Positions 45,875 to 54,811 of a DNA stretch of 64,000 nt are shown here, piece after piece; within the stretch, counting starts at the first letter, position 1, and every line of letters starts with the position of its first letter. The notes beneath the pieces are model-generated. The model ran no database searches and had not been told where the DNA came from. It worked only from the letters and a program-made list of their open reading frames with translations. The stretch is from Planctomycetota bacterium (lineage in GTDB: Bacteria; Planctomycetota; Planctomycetia; Planctomycetales; Planctomycetaceae). Made by a program: the position numbers and the translations under genes. The stretch covers positions 51,769 to 115,768 of the forward strand of contig VGZH01000002.1 of the NCBI GenBank assembly GCA_016872645.1. Direction: 5' to 3'.

Positions 45875-46022
45875 CAACAGGGTCCAGTGGTTGCGGATAT
45901 CCACGTCTGCCGCGTACAGACGATTGTCTCAGAAAGGTTGGCTAAGATGTTTGATACGTCGAGTTCAAGAGGATGATCTCACCGGGAATTCATGCATCGC
46001 CGCTCACTTTAGAGGACCAGTC

Positions 46023-46427
46023 ATGGCCAAATCAAAGACCATAAAGCCGTCGAAGTCAGCCACTCGCGACTGGATCATTCGCGGAGTCGGTTTCGGTGCA
46101 TTGGCCGTGTTGCTGGTTTTCGCGCGGCTGGACTTCCAATCCAAGCAAGCGGCTCAGACCACTTCCGAGGCTTGGCGTGCAGCGATCCGAGCTAAAGGTG
46201 AAGACGTCGAATTGCTGAAGTCCGAATTCGACAAGATTCCCGTGCAAAGGAGTCCCCAGCTTGTCTCCAGCCCGGCCGGAGCGAACCCGTATGCCGCACG
46301 AACGATCGAAACCTACACTTGGTCGGGAATCTTCCGCAACTATTCCGTAAAGGTGTATGTTGGAGCGGGAACCGATCCGCCCATAGAGTCGATCCAAGGG
46401 CCGGGCGAAGACACACAACCGGAGTGA
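46023..46427 (+). CDS. hypothetical single-pass membrane protein
   Basis: A 134-residue protein. AGAGGA lies 7 bases before the ATG at 46023. A basic N-terminus (MAKSKTIKPSKSATRDW) precedes one membrane helix (IIRGVGFGALAVLLVFARL, about residues 20-38). The rest is a soluble domain with charged helix KGEDVELLKSEFDKI and a beta segment ARTIETYTWSGIFRNYSVKVYVG. I do not recognise the family. It lies about 140 bases before prs on the same strand. Confidence 0.65.
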   Translation: MAKSKTIKPSKSATRDWIIRGVGFGALAVLLVFARLDFQSKQAAQTTSEAWRAAIRAKGEDVELLKSEFDKIPVQRSPQLVSSPAGANPYAARTIETYTWSGIFRNYSVKVYVGAGTDPPIESIQGPGEDTQPE

Positions 46428-46570
46428 ACTCGGCGAATTGATGTGCGGCAACGATTACAGCTTCCGGCTGCTTGACAAGCTGCGCACGCGACGACTGAAA
46501 TGCCCGTGACTCCTCGAGCCTTGGCCGCTGCCAAGGTCTTTTCTCACCCGTGATCGGAACGGTGTTGCGC

Positions 46571-47518
46571 ATGTACGACCATCTGACTCTGATCAGCGGC
46601 CGAGCACACCGCGCCCTTTCTCAAGAGATCGCCGATTACCTCGGCCTCAACTTGGGGCCGTGTACGATCTCGAACTTTCCCGACGGCGAAATCTTCGTGC
46701 AGCTTGAGCACAACATTCGCGGTCGCGATGTGTTTCTCATTCAGCCGACCGGGCCGAACGCTCAAGAGAACTTGATGGAGCTGCTGATCCTGATCGACGC
46801 CTGCGTCCGAGCCAGTGCCGAACGGATCACCGCCGTCATCCCGTATTTCGGATACGCTCGACAGGATCGCAAGGACGCCGGCCGCGTGCCGATCACCTCA
46901 AAGCTCGTTGCCAATTTGCTGACCAAAGCCGGAGCTAACCGCATTCTCTGCGTCGATCTGCACGCCGCACAGATTCAAGGCTTCTTCGATTGCCCGGTCG
47001 ATCACCTGTATGCCTCGAAGACGCTGGATGCGTATTTTCAATCCCTGAAGATTCCAAAAGACCGACTGGTGATCGTCAGCCCAGACGAAGGGAGCATCAA
47101 ACGCTCGTTGCAGCATCAGGAGAACATCGGCGGCTCGCTGGCGATCGTCGACAAGCGGCGCTACAGCGCGACAGAAACCAAACAAGCCAACCTGATCGGC
47201 GGCCCGATCGACGGAAAAATCGCGCTGCTGTTCGACGACATGATCACGACCGCCGGGTCAATCGTTGGAGCCGTCAACGTGGCGAAGGCTCACGGCGCGG
47301 CCGAGATTTACGTCGGCGCGACCCACGCGGTCCTCTGCGGCCCTGCTGTCGGTCGTCTGCGCGAAGCGCCGATCAAAGAGATCGTCGTTACCAATACGTT
47401 GCCGATCCTCGGCGACAAGCTGCTTCCCAACCTGCGCCAAGTCACCGTCGCCCCCCTCCTCGGCGAAGCCATCCGCCGCATCCACCGCAACGAGTCGGTC
47501 AGCGGACTGTTTGATTGA
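46571..47518 (+). CDS. prs: ribose-phosphate pyrophosphokinase
   Basis: A 315-residue enzyme that makes PRPP from ribose-5-phosphate and ATP for nucleotides, His and Trp. Family features: LTLISGRAHRALSQEI, FPDGEIFVQLEHNIRG, the metal/PRPP-site CVDLHAAQIQGFFD (about 128-141), and the flexible loop KRRYSATETK. The PRPP-binding loop reads FDDMITTAGSI, with Thr-Thr where Asp-Thr (DDMIDTAGT) is usual. ATG 46571 is selected because it fits MYDHLTLISG family starts; an earlier GTG exists. It ends 5 bases before the convergent carbamoyltransferase stop. Confidence 0.95.
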   Translation: MYDHLTLISGRAHRALSQEIADYLGLNLGPCTISNFPDGEIFVQLEHNIRGRDVFLIQPTGPNAQENLMELLILIDACVRASAERITAVIPYFGYARQDRKDAGRVPITSKLVANLLTKAGANRILCVDLHAAQIQGFFDCPVDHLYASKTLDAYFQSLKIPKDRLVIVSPDEGSIKRSLQHQENIGGSLAIVDKRRYSATETKQANLIGGPIDGKIALLFDDMITTAGSIVGAVNVAKAHGAAEIYVGATHAVLCGPAVGRLREAPIKEIVVTNTLPILGDKLLPNLRQVTVAPLLGEAIRRIHRNESVSGLFD

Positions 47519-47523
47519 TCGAT

Positions 47524-49416
47524 TTAATCCAGCGCGAACTCTTTGAGGTAAGTTTCCAGTGTCTGCTCGGTGGCGTTGGGTTGGTCTTTCTTCAGCAGCA
47601 CGAAGCGTTCGAGGACGAGGGCATCCATGTTCGTGGCGAGGAAGCAGCGGTAGGCGTGTTCGTGGTTCAGGACGATTGGCTCGCCGCGGACGTTGAAGCT
47701 GGTGTTGATGACGACCGGGCTGCCGGTCTGGGCCTCGAACGCTTTCAGCAAGCGGTAGTAGCGGCCGTGACGCTCGGCATCGACGGTTTGGATGCGGGCG
47801 GAGTTGTCGACGTGAGTCACCGCCGGGATGCACGACCGCAACTCTTTGAGCTTGTCGATGCCGGTCAGCTTCGGAGTGTCGGCCGATCGTTGGGTCCTTT
47901 TCGAATCGCGCACGTTGGCGACGAGCAGCATGTACGGCGATTGCTCGTGCGGGCGGGTTTCAAAGAACTCGACGACTCGCTCTTCGAGCACCGACGGAGC
48001 GAACGGGCGGAAGGACTCGCGGAATTTGATCCGCACGTTCATCGCTGATTGCATCTGCGGACTGCGCGCGTCCCCAAGAATGCTGCGGCTGCCGAGTGCT
48101 CGTGGGCCGAATTCCATGCGGCCTTGCATCCAGCCGACGACGTTTTCGGTGGCGATCAAGTTGGCGACGTGATTACAGAGCTCGTCCTCGTTGTCGAAGT
48201 GGAGGTACTTCGCCCCCTTCGCATCGAGGAAAGCTTTGATATCCGCTTCATCGCAACGCGGGCCGAGCAGCGAGCCGTGCTGGGAGTCACCACACCAGCC
48301 CGACGCGCCGGCGAGGGGTTCGTTCGCGGCAACCACTTGCTGGCGCGTCGTGCTGGTGTGACGCGAGCGGCCCAACAACTGATGCCAGACAAAGAGCGCG
48401 GCTCCGAGTGCTCCGCCAGCGTCGCCGGCGGCGGGTTGAATCCACAAGTCCTCGAAGGGGCCTTCGCGGAGGATGCGGCCGTTCGCGACGCAATTGAGCG
48501 CGACACCTCCGGCGAGGCAGAGTTTCTTCTCGCCGGTGACCGCGGCGACGTGACGCGACATCCGCAGCAGAATTTCTTCGGTGACGACTTGGACCGATGC
48601 GGCGAGGTCCATCTCGCGCTGTGTCAGCGGCGTTTCCGGCTGACGCGGAGGACCGCCGAAGAGTCTGTCGAACTTCGCCGAAGTCATCGTCAAACCTTGG
48701 CAGTAATTAAAGTACGACTGATCCATACGGAACGAGCCGTCGTCCTTGAGGTCGATCAATTTCTCGCGGATGAGGTCGGCGTACTTCGGCTCGCCATAGG
48801 GGGCGAGCCCCATCAGCTTGTACTCGCCGGAGTTCACCTTGAAGCCGCAAAAGTAGGTGAAGGCGGAGTACAGCAACCCCGGTGAGTGCGGAAAGTGCAT
48901 TTCGTGCGTGAGTCGCAAGCGGTTCCCCTCGCCGATGCCAATGCTGGCGGTTGCCCACTCGCCAACGCCGTCGACGGTCAACACGGCAGCACGCTCGAAC
49001 GGGGACGGGAAAAACGCGCTGGCGGCGTGCGACTCGTGATGCTCGGTGAAGACGAAGCGTTTCTTGTAGCCCGGAAGTTCGCGGCGCATCGTGCGCGGCA
49101 GATACAGCTTGTCCTTTAACCAGATCGGCATCGCTTTGACAAAGCTGACGAACCCGCGCGGCGCGAAGCCGAGGTATGTTTCCAGCAAGCGATCGAACTT
49201 CAGCAGCGGCTTGTCGTAAAACGCGACGAAGTCGAGCTGGTCCGGGGTGAGTCCCGCTTCGCTCAGGCAGTATTCGACCGCCAGCTTCGGAAATCGCTCG
49301 TCGTGCTTCTTGCGCGAGAATCGCTCCTCCTGCGCGGCGGCGACGATGTCGCCATCGACCACGAGACACGCGGCGGAATCGTGATAGAAAGCGGAGAGGC
49401 CAAGGATGCTGGTCAT
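47524..49416 (-). CDS. NodU/CmcH-family carbamoyltransferase
   Basis: A 630-residue protein with the N-terminal Kae1-like half (ILGLSAFYHDSAACLVVDGDIVAA, VFTEHHESHAASAFFPSPFERAAVLTVDGVGEW) and the C-terminal carbamoyltransferase half (GRMEFGPRALGSRSILGDAR, PFAPSVLEERVVEFFE, VINTSFNVRGEPIV). The HHESHAASAFF His cluster is the metal site of the family. Members use carbamoyl phosphate to carbamoylate hydroxyls on sugars, antibiotics or surface glycans. No antibiotic or Nod cluster is here, so the acceptor is unknown. An internal patch (SRHTSTTRQQVVAANEPLAGASG) looks like a poorly conserved insertion. The start at 49416 comes right after a 26-bp inverted repeat. Confidence 0.9.
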   Translation of the reverse strand: MTSILGLSAFYHDSAACLVVDGDIVAAAQEERFSRKKHDERFPKLAVEYCLSEAGLTPDQLDFVAFYDKPLLKFDRLLETYLGFAPRGFVSFVKAMPIWLKDKLYLPRTMRRELPGYKKRFVFTEHHESHAASAFFPSPFERAAVLTVDGVGEWATASIGIGEGNRLRLTHEMHFPHSPGLLYSAFTYFCGFKVNSGEYKLMGLAPYGEPKYADLIREKLIDLKDDGSFRMDQSYFNYCQGLTMTSAKFDRLFGGPPRQPETPLTQREMDLAASVQVVTEEILLRMSRHVAAVTGEKKLCLAGGVALNCVANGRILREGPFEDLWIQPAAGDAGGALGAALFVWHQLLGRSRHTSTTRQQVVAANEPLAGASGWCGDSQHGSLLGPRCDEADIKAFLDAKGAKYLHFDNEDELCNHVANLIATENVVGWMQGRMEFGPRALGSRSILGDARSPQMQSAMNVRIKFRESFRPFAPSVLEERVVEFFETRPHEQSPYMLLVANVRDSKRTQRSADTPKLTGIDKLKELRSCIPAVTHVDNSARIQTVDAERHGRYYRLLKAFEAQTGSPVVINTSFNVRGEPIVLNHEHAYRCFLATNMDALVLERFVLLKKDQPNATEQTLETYLKEFALD

Positions 49417-49423
49417 GGAATTG

Positions 49424-49487
49424 TTCGTGGGGCAGGTTTTCAACCTGCCGAGGACTGGGCGGGCAGGTTGAAAACCTGCCCCACGAA
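49424..49487. repeat. perfect 26-bp inverted repeat directly before a start codon
   Basis: Arms 49424-49449 and 49462-49487 are exact reverse complements with a 12-base loop. Core of the left arm: GGGGCAGGTTTTCAACCTGC. It lies only 7 bases upstream of the carbamoyltransferase ATG on the minus strand, so in the transcript the hairpin abuts the ribosome-binding site and could limit translation. Confidence 0.9.
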
Positions 49488-49602
49488 TGGCGGGGTACTC
49501 TAGCAACTGATCTAACCACTCACAGCCTGTCCGATCATGTGACTGGCTTCTAAGATTCCACCTTCTTTCCGACCAATCCCTTCCATTTGGAGGTGATAAG
49601 AC

Positions 49603-51072
49603 ATGCTCAAGCTCAGCCAGATTTCACTCGCAATACTCGCTTTGAACTTCGCGGGGGCAGCGGCGTTCGCGCAAGGCGATGACAAGAAGCCAATCCCGGC
49701 AACCGCCTCGCCGACCAGTCAGCCGCGAGACCCGCTCTTGCTTCCCCAGCACAATGGGGCGCGGAACGATGCCGAACAAGCCTACCGCCGCGGCGATCAC
49801 AAAAAGGTGATCGAATTGATGTCGGGAGTACTCATGCAAAACCCCAAGGACCATGTCGCTCTGTATCTGCGGGGCAGTTCTCGAATCGACCTGGGAGCGG
49901 CGACTGGCGAATCAGCGATGGTCCGAGACGGCATCACCGACGCGAGAGAGTCCATCGCTATCAAACAGAAAAACAACTTCAACTACTACCTGCCGTATCT
50001 CAAAGGAATGACGAACCTGTCGATTCTGGAAAACAAGCGAGTACACGCAGAAGTGGCTGTCAATTTTGCCACGCAACTGCTTTTGCAACAGACGCTCAAA
50101 GGGGAAGAACGATCCAACACTCTCTATCAACGAGCATTGGCCTACACTGCCATTCAAGAAAACGCCAAAGCCATCGGTGACTATCAAGAGGCCATCCGTA
50201 TCACTCCCAATCATTTGGGGGCGCGGGTCGATTTGGGGGGCGCGCTCGCCGCCGCCGGACAGAACGCCGCTGCAATGAATGCCTACAACGACGCGGTCAA
50301 AGTGTTTCCGAATCTGCCACTGGTTTACAACAACCGTGGTTTCTTCCAGCAGTCCATCGGCAAAGCGGATGAAGCCATTCTGGACTTCACCAAGGCGTTG
50401 GAGCTGGACCCGAATTTTCTGGAAGCGATCGCCAATCGCGGCTTCGTGCAGATGAACAAGGGAAACTACGAGGCCGCCGAGAACGACTTCACTCAATCGC
50501 TGACACTTAACGCCGCGCAGCCAAGTATTCTCGCACTGCGGGCCGGCAGCAAGCTGTTGCGTGGCGACGTCCAAGGGGCGATTGCCGACTACAACGAGGT
50601 CTTGAAATGGGACAGCAAGAACAGTTACGGGCACGCGGAACTCGGCTTTGCCTTGTACTTCGCCGGTAAGACGCAGGCGGCTTTGGATGAGTTCGATAAG
50701 GCGGCAGAGATCGATCCAAAGTTGCGGTTCCTATTGCCGTGGCGGTATCTGGCGATGCTGGCCCTGAACCAAAAGGCGCAAGCCGATGCGAAGTTTGCGG
50801 CAGACCTGGCGATCCCCAAGGACAAACGGGAATGGCCCGATCAACTGTTGATTTACCTCGGCGACAAACAGTCCGAGCCCGATCTGCGCAAGACGGTCAA
50901 TAAGGATCCGACGGTCTCCGACGCGCAGATTTGCGAAGCCGAGTTCTTCATCGGCCAACGCAAGCTAGTCGCCGGCCAGAAGGAGGCGGCGATGTCCCAT
51001 TTCGCCGCAGCGCTCAAATCGAAGTCGACGCAGTTATCTGCCTATCGCGGCGCGAAGCTGGCCGTGAAGTAG
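49603..51072 (+). CDS. secreted TPR repeat protein
   Basis: A 489-residue protein with an excellent GGAGGTG ribosome-binding site, a signal peptide (LAILALNFAGAAAFAQG) and many TPR motifs: AEQAYRRGDHKKVIELM, ALAYTAIQENAKAIGDYQEAIRITPN, NRGFFQQSIGKADEAILDFTKALELDPN, and LGFALYFAGKTQAALDEFDKAAEIDP. At least eight repeats cover residues 50-370. It is likely a periplasmic assembly scaffold or binding protein. A gene of the SDR family follows after 107 bases. No specific partner can be named. Confidence 0.88.
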   Translation: MLKLSQISLAILALNFAGAAAFAQGDDKKPIPATASPTSQPRDPLLLPQHNGARNDAEQAYRRGDHKKVIELMSGVLMQNPKDHVALYLRGSSRIDLGAATGESAMVRDGITDARESIAIKQKNNFNYYLPYLKGMTNLSILENKRVHAEVAVNFATQLLLQQTLKGEERSNTLYQRALAYTAIQENAKAIGDYQEAIRITPNHLGARVDLGGALAAAGQNAAAMNAYNDAVKVFPNLPLVYNNRGFFQQSIGKADEAILDFTKALELDPNFLEAIANRGFVQMNKGNYEAAENDFTQSLTLNAAQPSILALRAGSKLLRGDVQGAIADYNEVLKWDSKNSYGHAELGFALYFAGKTQAALDEFDKAAEIDPKLRFLLPWRYLAMLALNQKAQADAKFAADLAIPKDKREWPDQLLIYLGDKQSEPDLRKTVNKDPTVSDAQICEAEFFIGQRKLVAGQKEAAMSHFAAALKSKSTQLSAYRGAKLAVK

Positions 51073-51179
51073 CCCGTACAGTTCGTCATTGCAGGGTGGA
51101 ATCAGCGCACCGCTCGTCCCTCCCTATTGACCCTGAAACTGGCAAATCCGACGACCGTGAACTTAGAACGGAGCCTCTC

Positions 51180-52196
51180 TTGATCCTCACTGAAAGCGAT
51201 CTCATTCTTATCACTGGAGCCACCGGACTGGTTGGCAGTCATGTGGCGGAGCAGGCTCGGAAACGGGGCTTCAATGTCCGTGCGGTTGTTCGCCAGCCGA
51301 ATCCGTCTTCCGATCTCGCGAATTGGGGCGTCGAGTTGGTCGCAGGAGACATGACCCGTCGCGACTCTTTGGTGAATGCGGTGAAAGGGGCGACGGTCAT
51401 CGTTCACTGCGCTGCAAAGGTCGGCGATTGGGGACCGACCGATGAGTACCGCACCGTCAATGTTGACGGTCTGCGCTCTCTGTTGGATGCCGCCGAGTCG
51501 AGTGGTTCGTTGAAGCGGTTCATCCACATCAGTTCGCTGGGCGTGTATCCCGCCTGCGACCACTACGGCACTGATGAATTCACGCCGGTCAGTACGACAG
51601 GCATCGACGGTTACACGCTGACAAAAGTGGAAGCGGAGAACCTCGTGCGCGACCACATTCGCGATCGGCAACTACCGGCTGTGATCTTGCGACCGGGTTT
51701 CATCTATGGCCCGCGAGATCGCACAATCCTGCCAAAATTGCTGGCTCGCATCAAAAGCGGCGGATTCAAATTTCTCGGCAGCGGTCAGCAATTGCTCAAC
51801 AACACTTACGTTGGCAATCTGATCGCAGCGATCTTCCTGGCGATCGAAAAAGACGAGATCGTCGGTGAACTATTCAACATCACCGACAACCGCTTGGTCT
51901 CGCGCCGTGAGTTCATCGGCACGATCTGCGAAGCCGCCGGCCTGCCGACGCCGACCAAAAACGTTCCGTTGCCGGTCGCTAAAATGCTGGCGAACCTCAT
52001 GGAAACCGCGTATCGGATGCTCGGCAAACAAGAAGCTCCTTTGCTGTCGAGCGCGCGAATCAAGTTCCTCGGCTTGAATTTGGACTACAGCATCGACAAG
52101 GCCCGGCGACTACTGGGGTACGATCCTCCGACCGACTTCACCGAGGCGATGCGCACGACGGTTGCGTGGTCTCGCGAAGCCGGATTGGTGGAATGA
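51180..52196 (+). CDS. NAD-dependent epimerase/dehydratase (3-beta-HSD/sterol-type) protein
   Basis: A 338-residue extended SDR. Cofactor motif LILITGATGLVGSHVAEQAR at residues 8-27; catalytic residues Ser in HISSLGVYP (about 122) and Tyr-Lys in DGYTLTKVEAE (about 147). NNTYVGNLIAAIFLA and GELFNITDNRLVSRREF are typical of the 3-beta-hydroxysteroid-dehydrogenase-like branch. The frame extends upstream into the TPR gene, so the TTG at 51180 after CGGAG is taken as start; it gives the family-like beginning MILTESDLILITG. Substrate unknown. Confidence 0.85.
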   Translation: MILTESDLILITGATGLVGSHVAEQARKRGFNVRAVVRQPNPSSDLANWGVELVAGDMTRRDSLVNAVKGATVIVHCAAKVGDWGPTDEYRTVNVDGLRSLLDAAESSGSLKRFIHISSLGVYPACDHYGTDEFTPVSTTGIDGYTLTKVEAENLVRDHIRDRQLPAVILRPGFIYGPRDRTILPKLLARIKSGGFKFLGSGQQLLNNTYVGNLIAAIFLAIEKDEIVGELFNITDNRLVSRREFIGTICEAAGLPTPTKNVPLPVAKMLANLMETAYRMLGKQEAPLLSSARIKFLGLNLDYSIDKARRLLGYDPPTDFTEAMRTTVAWSREAGLVE

Positions 52197-52235
52197 ATCC
52201 GCCCCATACTTTCGCGGCGGCCAGCGACTGCGAGT

Positions 52236-54533
52236 TCACGGCGCTTGAGGGAGCGAGTCGGATTCGATTCCCGGAACTGAGGCGGAAGCCCGCGGAGCGT
52301 CACTGGTGTGCACGACGGAGTCTTCGGGCTGTGGCGTCGCGGAACCTGCGAAATCAAACCGCGCCGCGACGAGGCCGTCGATGTTGAGTTGCGATTCGTC
52401 GATGGACATTCGCCGGCCAGTCGACGGAGCAATGCGAGTGATCACGTCAATTTCAGGGGGAACAAGAATCCCCTCCAATTGCCAGTCGATCGCTGATTTC
52501 CAATTGGTAGGGAGCCGCCCAGTCATCCAGGCTATCAACGCGGGACGAGTCTCCCCTGACGCCGAACGGCTCAGGTCAAAGACGCAATTTGTGGCAGCGA
52601 GGGTCAGTCGACTGAGCGGCGTGGTCTCGTGAGTTGTCCACCAGCGCAGCAGGGGGCCAGTGCCGCGCAAAGTGACGCGCCGCAGTTCATAGATGCAATC
52701 GGCGGCACCGGGGTCACTCAGTTGGACGAAATCGCCGTGGCCGACTTTCAGCACGTTCTCGGCAGTGAATCGGTTGGGCGGAGTATTCAGGTACACGCCA
52801 GAGATGGTTCCGGTGAACACGACGTTTCGCAGGACAACCTGTGTCTCGCGGCGCGATCGAGATTCTTGTGGTCGCCACGCGAGTGCGGCCCCGCGATGAC
52901 GAGTCTGAGTCGAGTCGTCTCCGATCTGATCGAAGCGACATTTGTGGACTTCCAGTTTTTGGCAGTCGGCGATCAACATCGAGGGCGAAGGATCCCTCGC
53001 GGACGGCTGCTTCGTGAAACGCACATGACTCAGTTGAATGCGTTCGGCCCACAACGACAACGCGCGATCGGAAATGACGATCTCCGCCGGATGTAATTCC
53101 TCACCGACGATTTGCAAGCTGCCACTGCCAGCGATGTCTTCGGCCAGATAACGACCGTTTGGAACCAGCACGATGCGACCGGACGCATCCGGCGCAGGCA
53201 GCGGTTGCGGTTCGCGGGCAAAGTTCGGTGATTCCTCGAACGGTTGACGATGTGTTTCGTGAGTGCTGATTTCCGCACGAGGTCGCGTCAGCGAGAGCAC
53301 GAAGTTTCGAGCCCCTTGATCGAGCAGCGACAACGCGGCTCCCGACATCACGAAGATGGCCGCGACCGTCAACGGCCAGCGTGAGTTCGATTCCGTCCGC
53401 GGCTTGCGTGGCGTCGAACGATCGAACTCGCCGCGAAAACTCGCTAACAGACGTCGTCCACCGTGAGCCGGTCGACCGAAGTCAATCGCCGCCTCGCACA
53501 GTGAACGCGGGCGCGCGGCGGGATTCGTGGCCGTCCAACGCAGCAGCGTCTTGGCCAGCCATTCGGGAGCGTCAGGAACCCACTCGCGCACATCGGCGAT
53601 GGCTTGTGTTTGATGAGCCGCGACCTTGGCCAACGGGTCTCCCGTTGCAAACGGCGGCCGTCCTGCGAGCAACTGCCACAACAAGCAACCCAGTGAGTAC
53701 AGGTCGCTCAAACTGGAGGGAGGCAGGCCAGCGGAGATCCGCTCGGGGGCCAATCCGTCATAACGCTCCGCCGAGCGGATCGTGTGAAAACTGAATTCAG
53801 GCCGAAACACGGAGACCAACCCCGCATCGACCAACACCGACTGACCCTGCGGAGTAATGCGGACATTCGTCAGCGAAAGGTCGCCATGCACGAGGCCGCA
53901 CTTCTCGAGTGCAGTCAGACCATCCAACAATTGTCGACCGATTTCGATGACGATTGACGTTGGGAATCGCCCCCTTCGTACCAGCAACTCGGCCAGGTGC
54001 GGACCGCGTACATGCTGGCTGATCGACACTAATCGAGTGTCACCAGCCGACGGCCACTCGACGACCTGTGTCGCCTGCGGCAACACGATCGCCGGATGTG
54101 AAATGTCCGATCCAATAACGACTAAATTGGAGAGCAACTCACTTTGGGAACGGAGTTGTTCCGGAGCGGTCGAGGTCAGCTTCAGCACACAAATATCATC
54201 GGCGTCGCGTCGTCGAGCCAGAAACGTCTCGGCAGTCGCGGTGCCGCCAAGTCGCTCCAGCAAGAGGCACGGCCCCACTTGCAGGCGATCCCCCTGCGAC
54301 ATTTCCAAAGACTGCCCTTGAAAGGCGGTCAGCCGTCGCGACTGCACCAGGGCGTCGATCCAAATCGAATCGAACGCCGGCAGGTCGCGTGTCAACCGCC
54401 GCACGTAGCCTCGACAACGCCGCAGATCGCGCGGCGAGCAAAGCTTCAGCGTCGAAAGCGTCTTGAGCAGCGAGGTGGAAGGAGGCTCCAACACGCGGAC
54501 ATCCTTTTCCGGGTAAGAGTGACGATCGGCCAA
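52236..54533 (-). CDS. Ser/Thr protein kinase-like protein with membrane helix and secreted C-terminal domain
   Basis: A 765-residue protein. Kinase-like domain at about residues 85-345: the Lys strand DICVLKLTST, catalytic loop LVHGDLSLTNVRI (HGD in place of HRD), and the magnesium motif VDAGLVSVF (DAG in place of DFG), followed by APERI. A membrane helix near residue 395 (WPLTVAAIFVMSGAALSL) leads to a C-terminal region with right-handed beta-helix-type repeats (GRIVLVPNGRYLAEDI, SHVRFTK, LEVHKCRFDQI, VVLRNVVFTGTISGVYL). It looks like a receptor-type kinase or pseudokinase; the HGD and DAG changes make activity uncertain. Stop lies 39 bases from the convergent SDR gene. Confidence 0.8.
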   Translation of the reverse strand: MADRHSYPEKDVRVLEPPSTSLLKTLSTLKLCSPRDLRRCRGYVRRLTRDLPAFDSIWIDALVQSRRLTAFQGQSLEMSQGDRLQVGPCLLLERLGGTATAETFLARRRDADDICVLKLTSTAPEQLRSQSELLSNLVVIGSDISHPAIVLPQATQVVEWPSAGDTRLVSISQHVRGPHLAELLVRRGRFPTSIVIEIGRQLLDGLTALEKCGLVHGDLSLTNVRITPQGQSVLVDAGLVSVFRPEFSFHTIRSAERYDGLAPERISAGLPPSSLSDLYSLGCLLWQLLAGRPPFATGDPLAKVAAHQTQAIADVREWVPDAPEWLAKTLLRWTATNPAARPRSLCEAAIDFGRPAHGGRRLLASFRGEFDRSTPRKPRTESNSRWPLTVAAIFVMSGAALSLLDQGARNFVLSLTRPRAEISTHETHRQPFEESPNFAREPQPLPAPDASGRIVLVPNGRYLAEDIAGSGSLQIVGEELHPAEIVISDRALSLWAERIQLSHVRFTKQPSARDPSPSMLIADCQKLEVHKCRFDQIGDDSTQTRHRGAALAWRPQESRSRRETQVVLRNVVFTGTISGVYLNTPPNRFTAENVLKVGHGDFVQLSDPGAADCIYELRRVTLRGTGPLLRWWTTHETTPLSRLTLAATNCVFDLSRSASGETRPALIAWMTGRLPTNWKSAIDWQLEGILVPPEIDVITRIAPSTGRRMSIDESQLNIDGLVAARFDFAGSATPQPEDSVVHTSDAPRASASVPGIESDSLPQAP

Positions 54534-54811
54534 GATTTATCCCACATCGCCGAAATGCGAACAAGATGGGAGTTTGCGTGGAGCAACTGTCGCGGAGCAG
54601 CGATGCGTCTTGCCCTCTCCCTTGGGGAGTGGGTTGGGGTGAGGGGCGCAAATTGTAGAATGTGAGCAACTGATCATTGAGGCCCTCCTCCGGCCTTCGG
54701 CCACCTTTGCCCAACTGGAGAAAGGTTGAATCGGGGCCGTGACTTGCGACTCGCGCTTCGCCGAGTCACTCTTCTGGAGCGCGATCGGAACCGAAATCTG
54801 CGAGGTGAGTC
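54534..54811. other. intergenic region with a CCCTCTCCCTTGGGGAG-type repeat
   Basis: The 278-base gap between the kinase-like gene (minus) and the membrane protein (plus) holds a G/C-run palindromic sequence at about 54612-54649 (CCCTCTCCCTTGGGGAGTGG). A related shorter version lies at about 27209-27233 in the leader of rfbA. A second hairpin-like run is CCTCCTCCGGCCTTCGGCC (54684 onward). No gene is seen. Confidence 0.55.

Noticed and set aside
47524..49506. Upstream extension of the carbamoyltransferase frame to 49506
   Set aside because: The extra 30 residues are encoded by the 26-bp inverted repeat; the family start is MTSILGLSAFYHDS at 49416.
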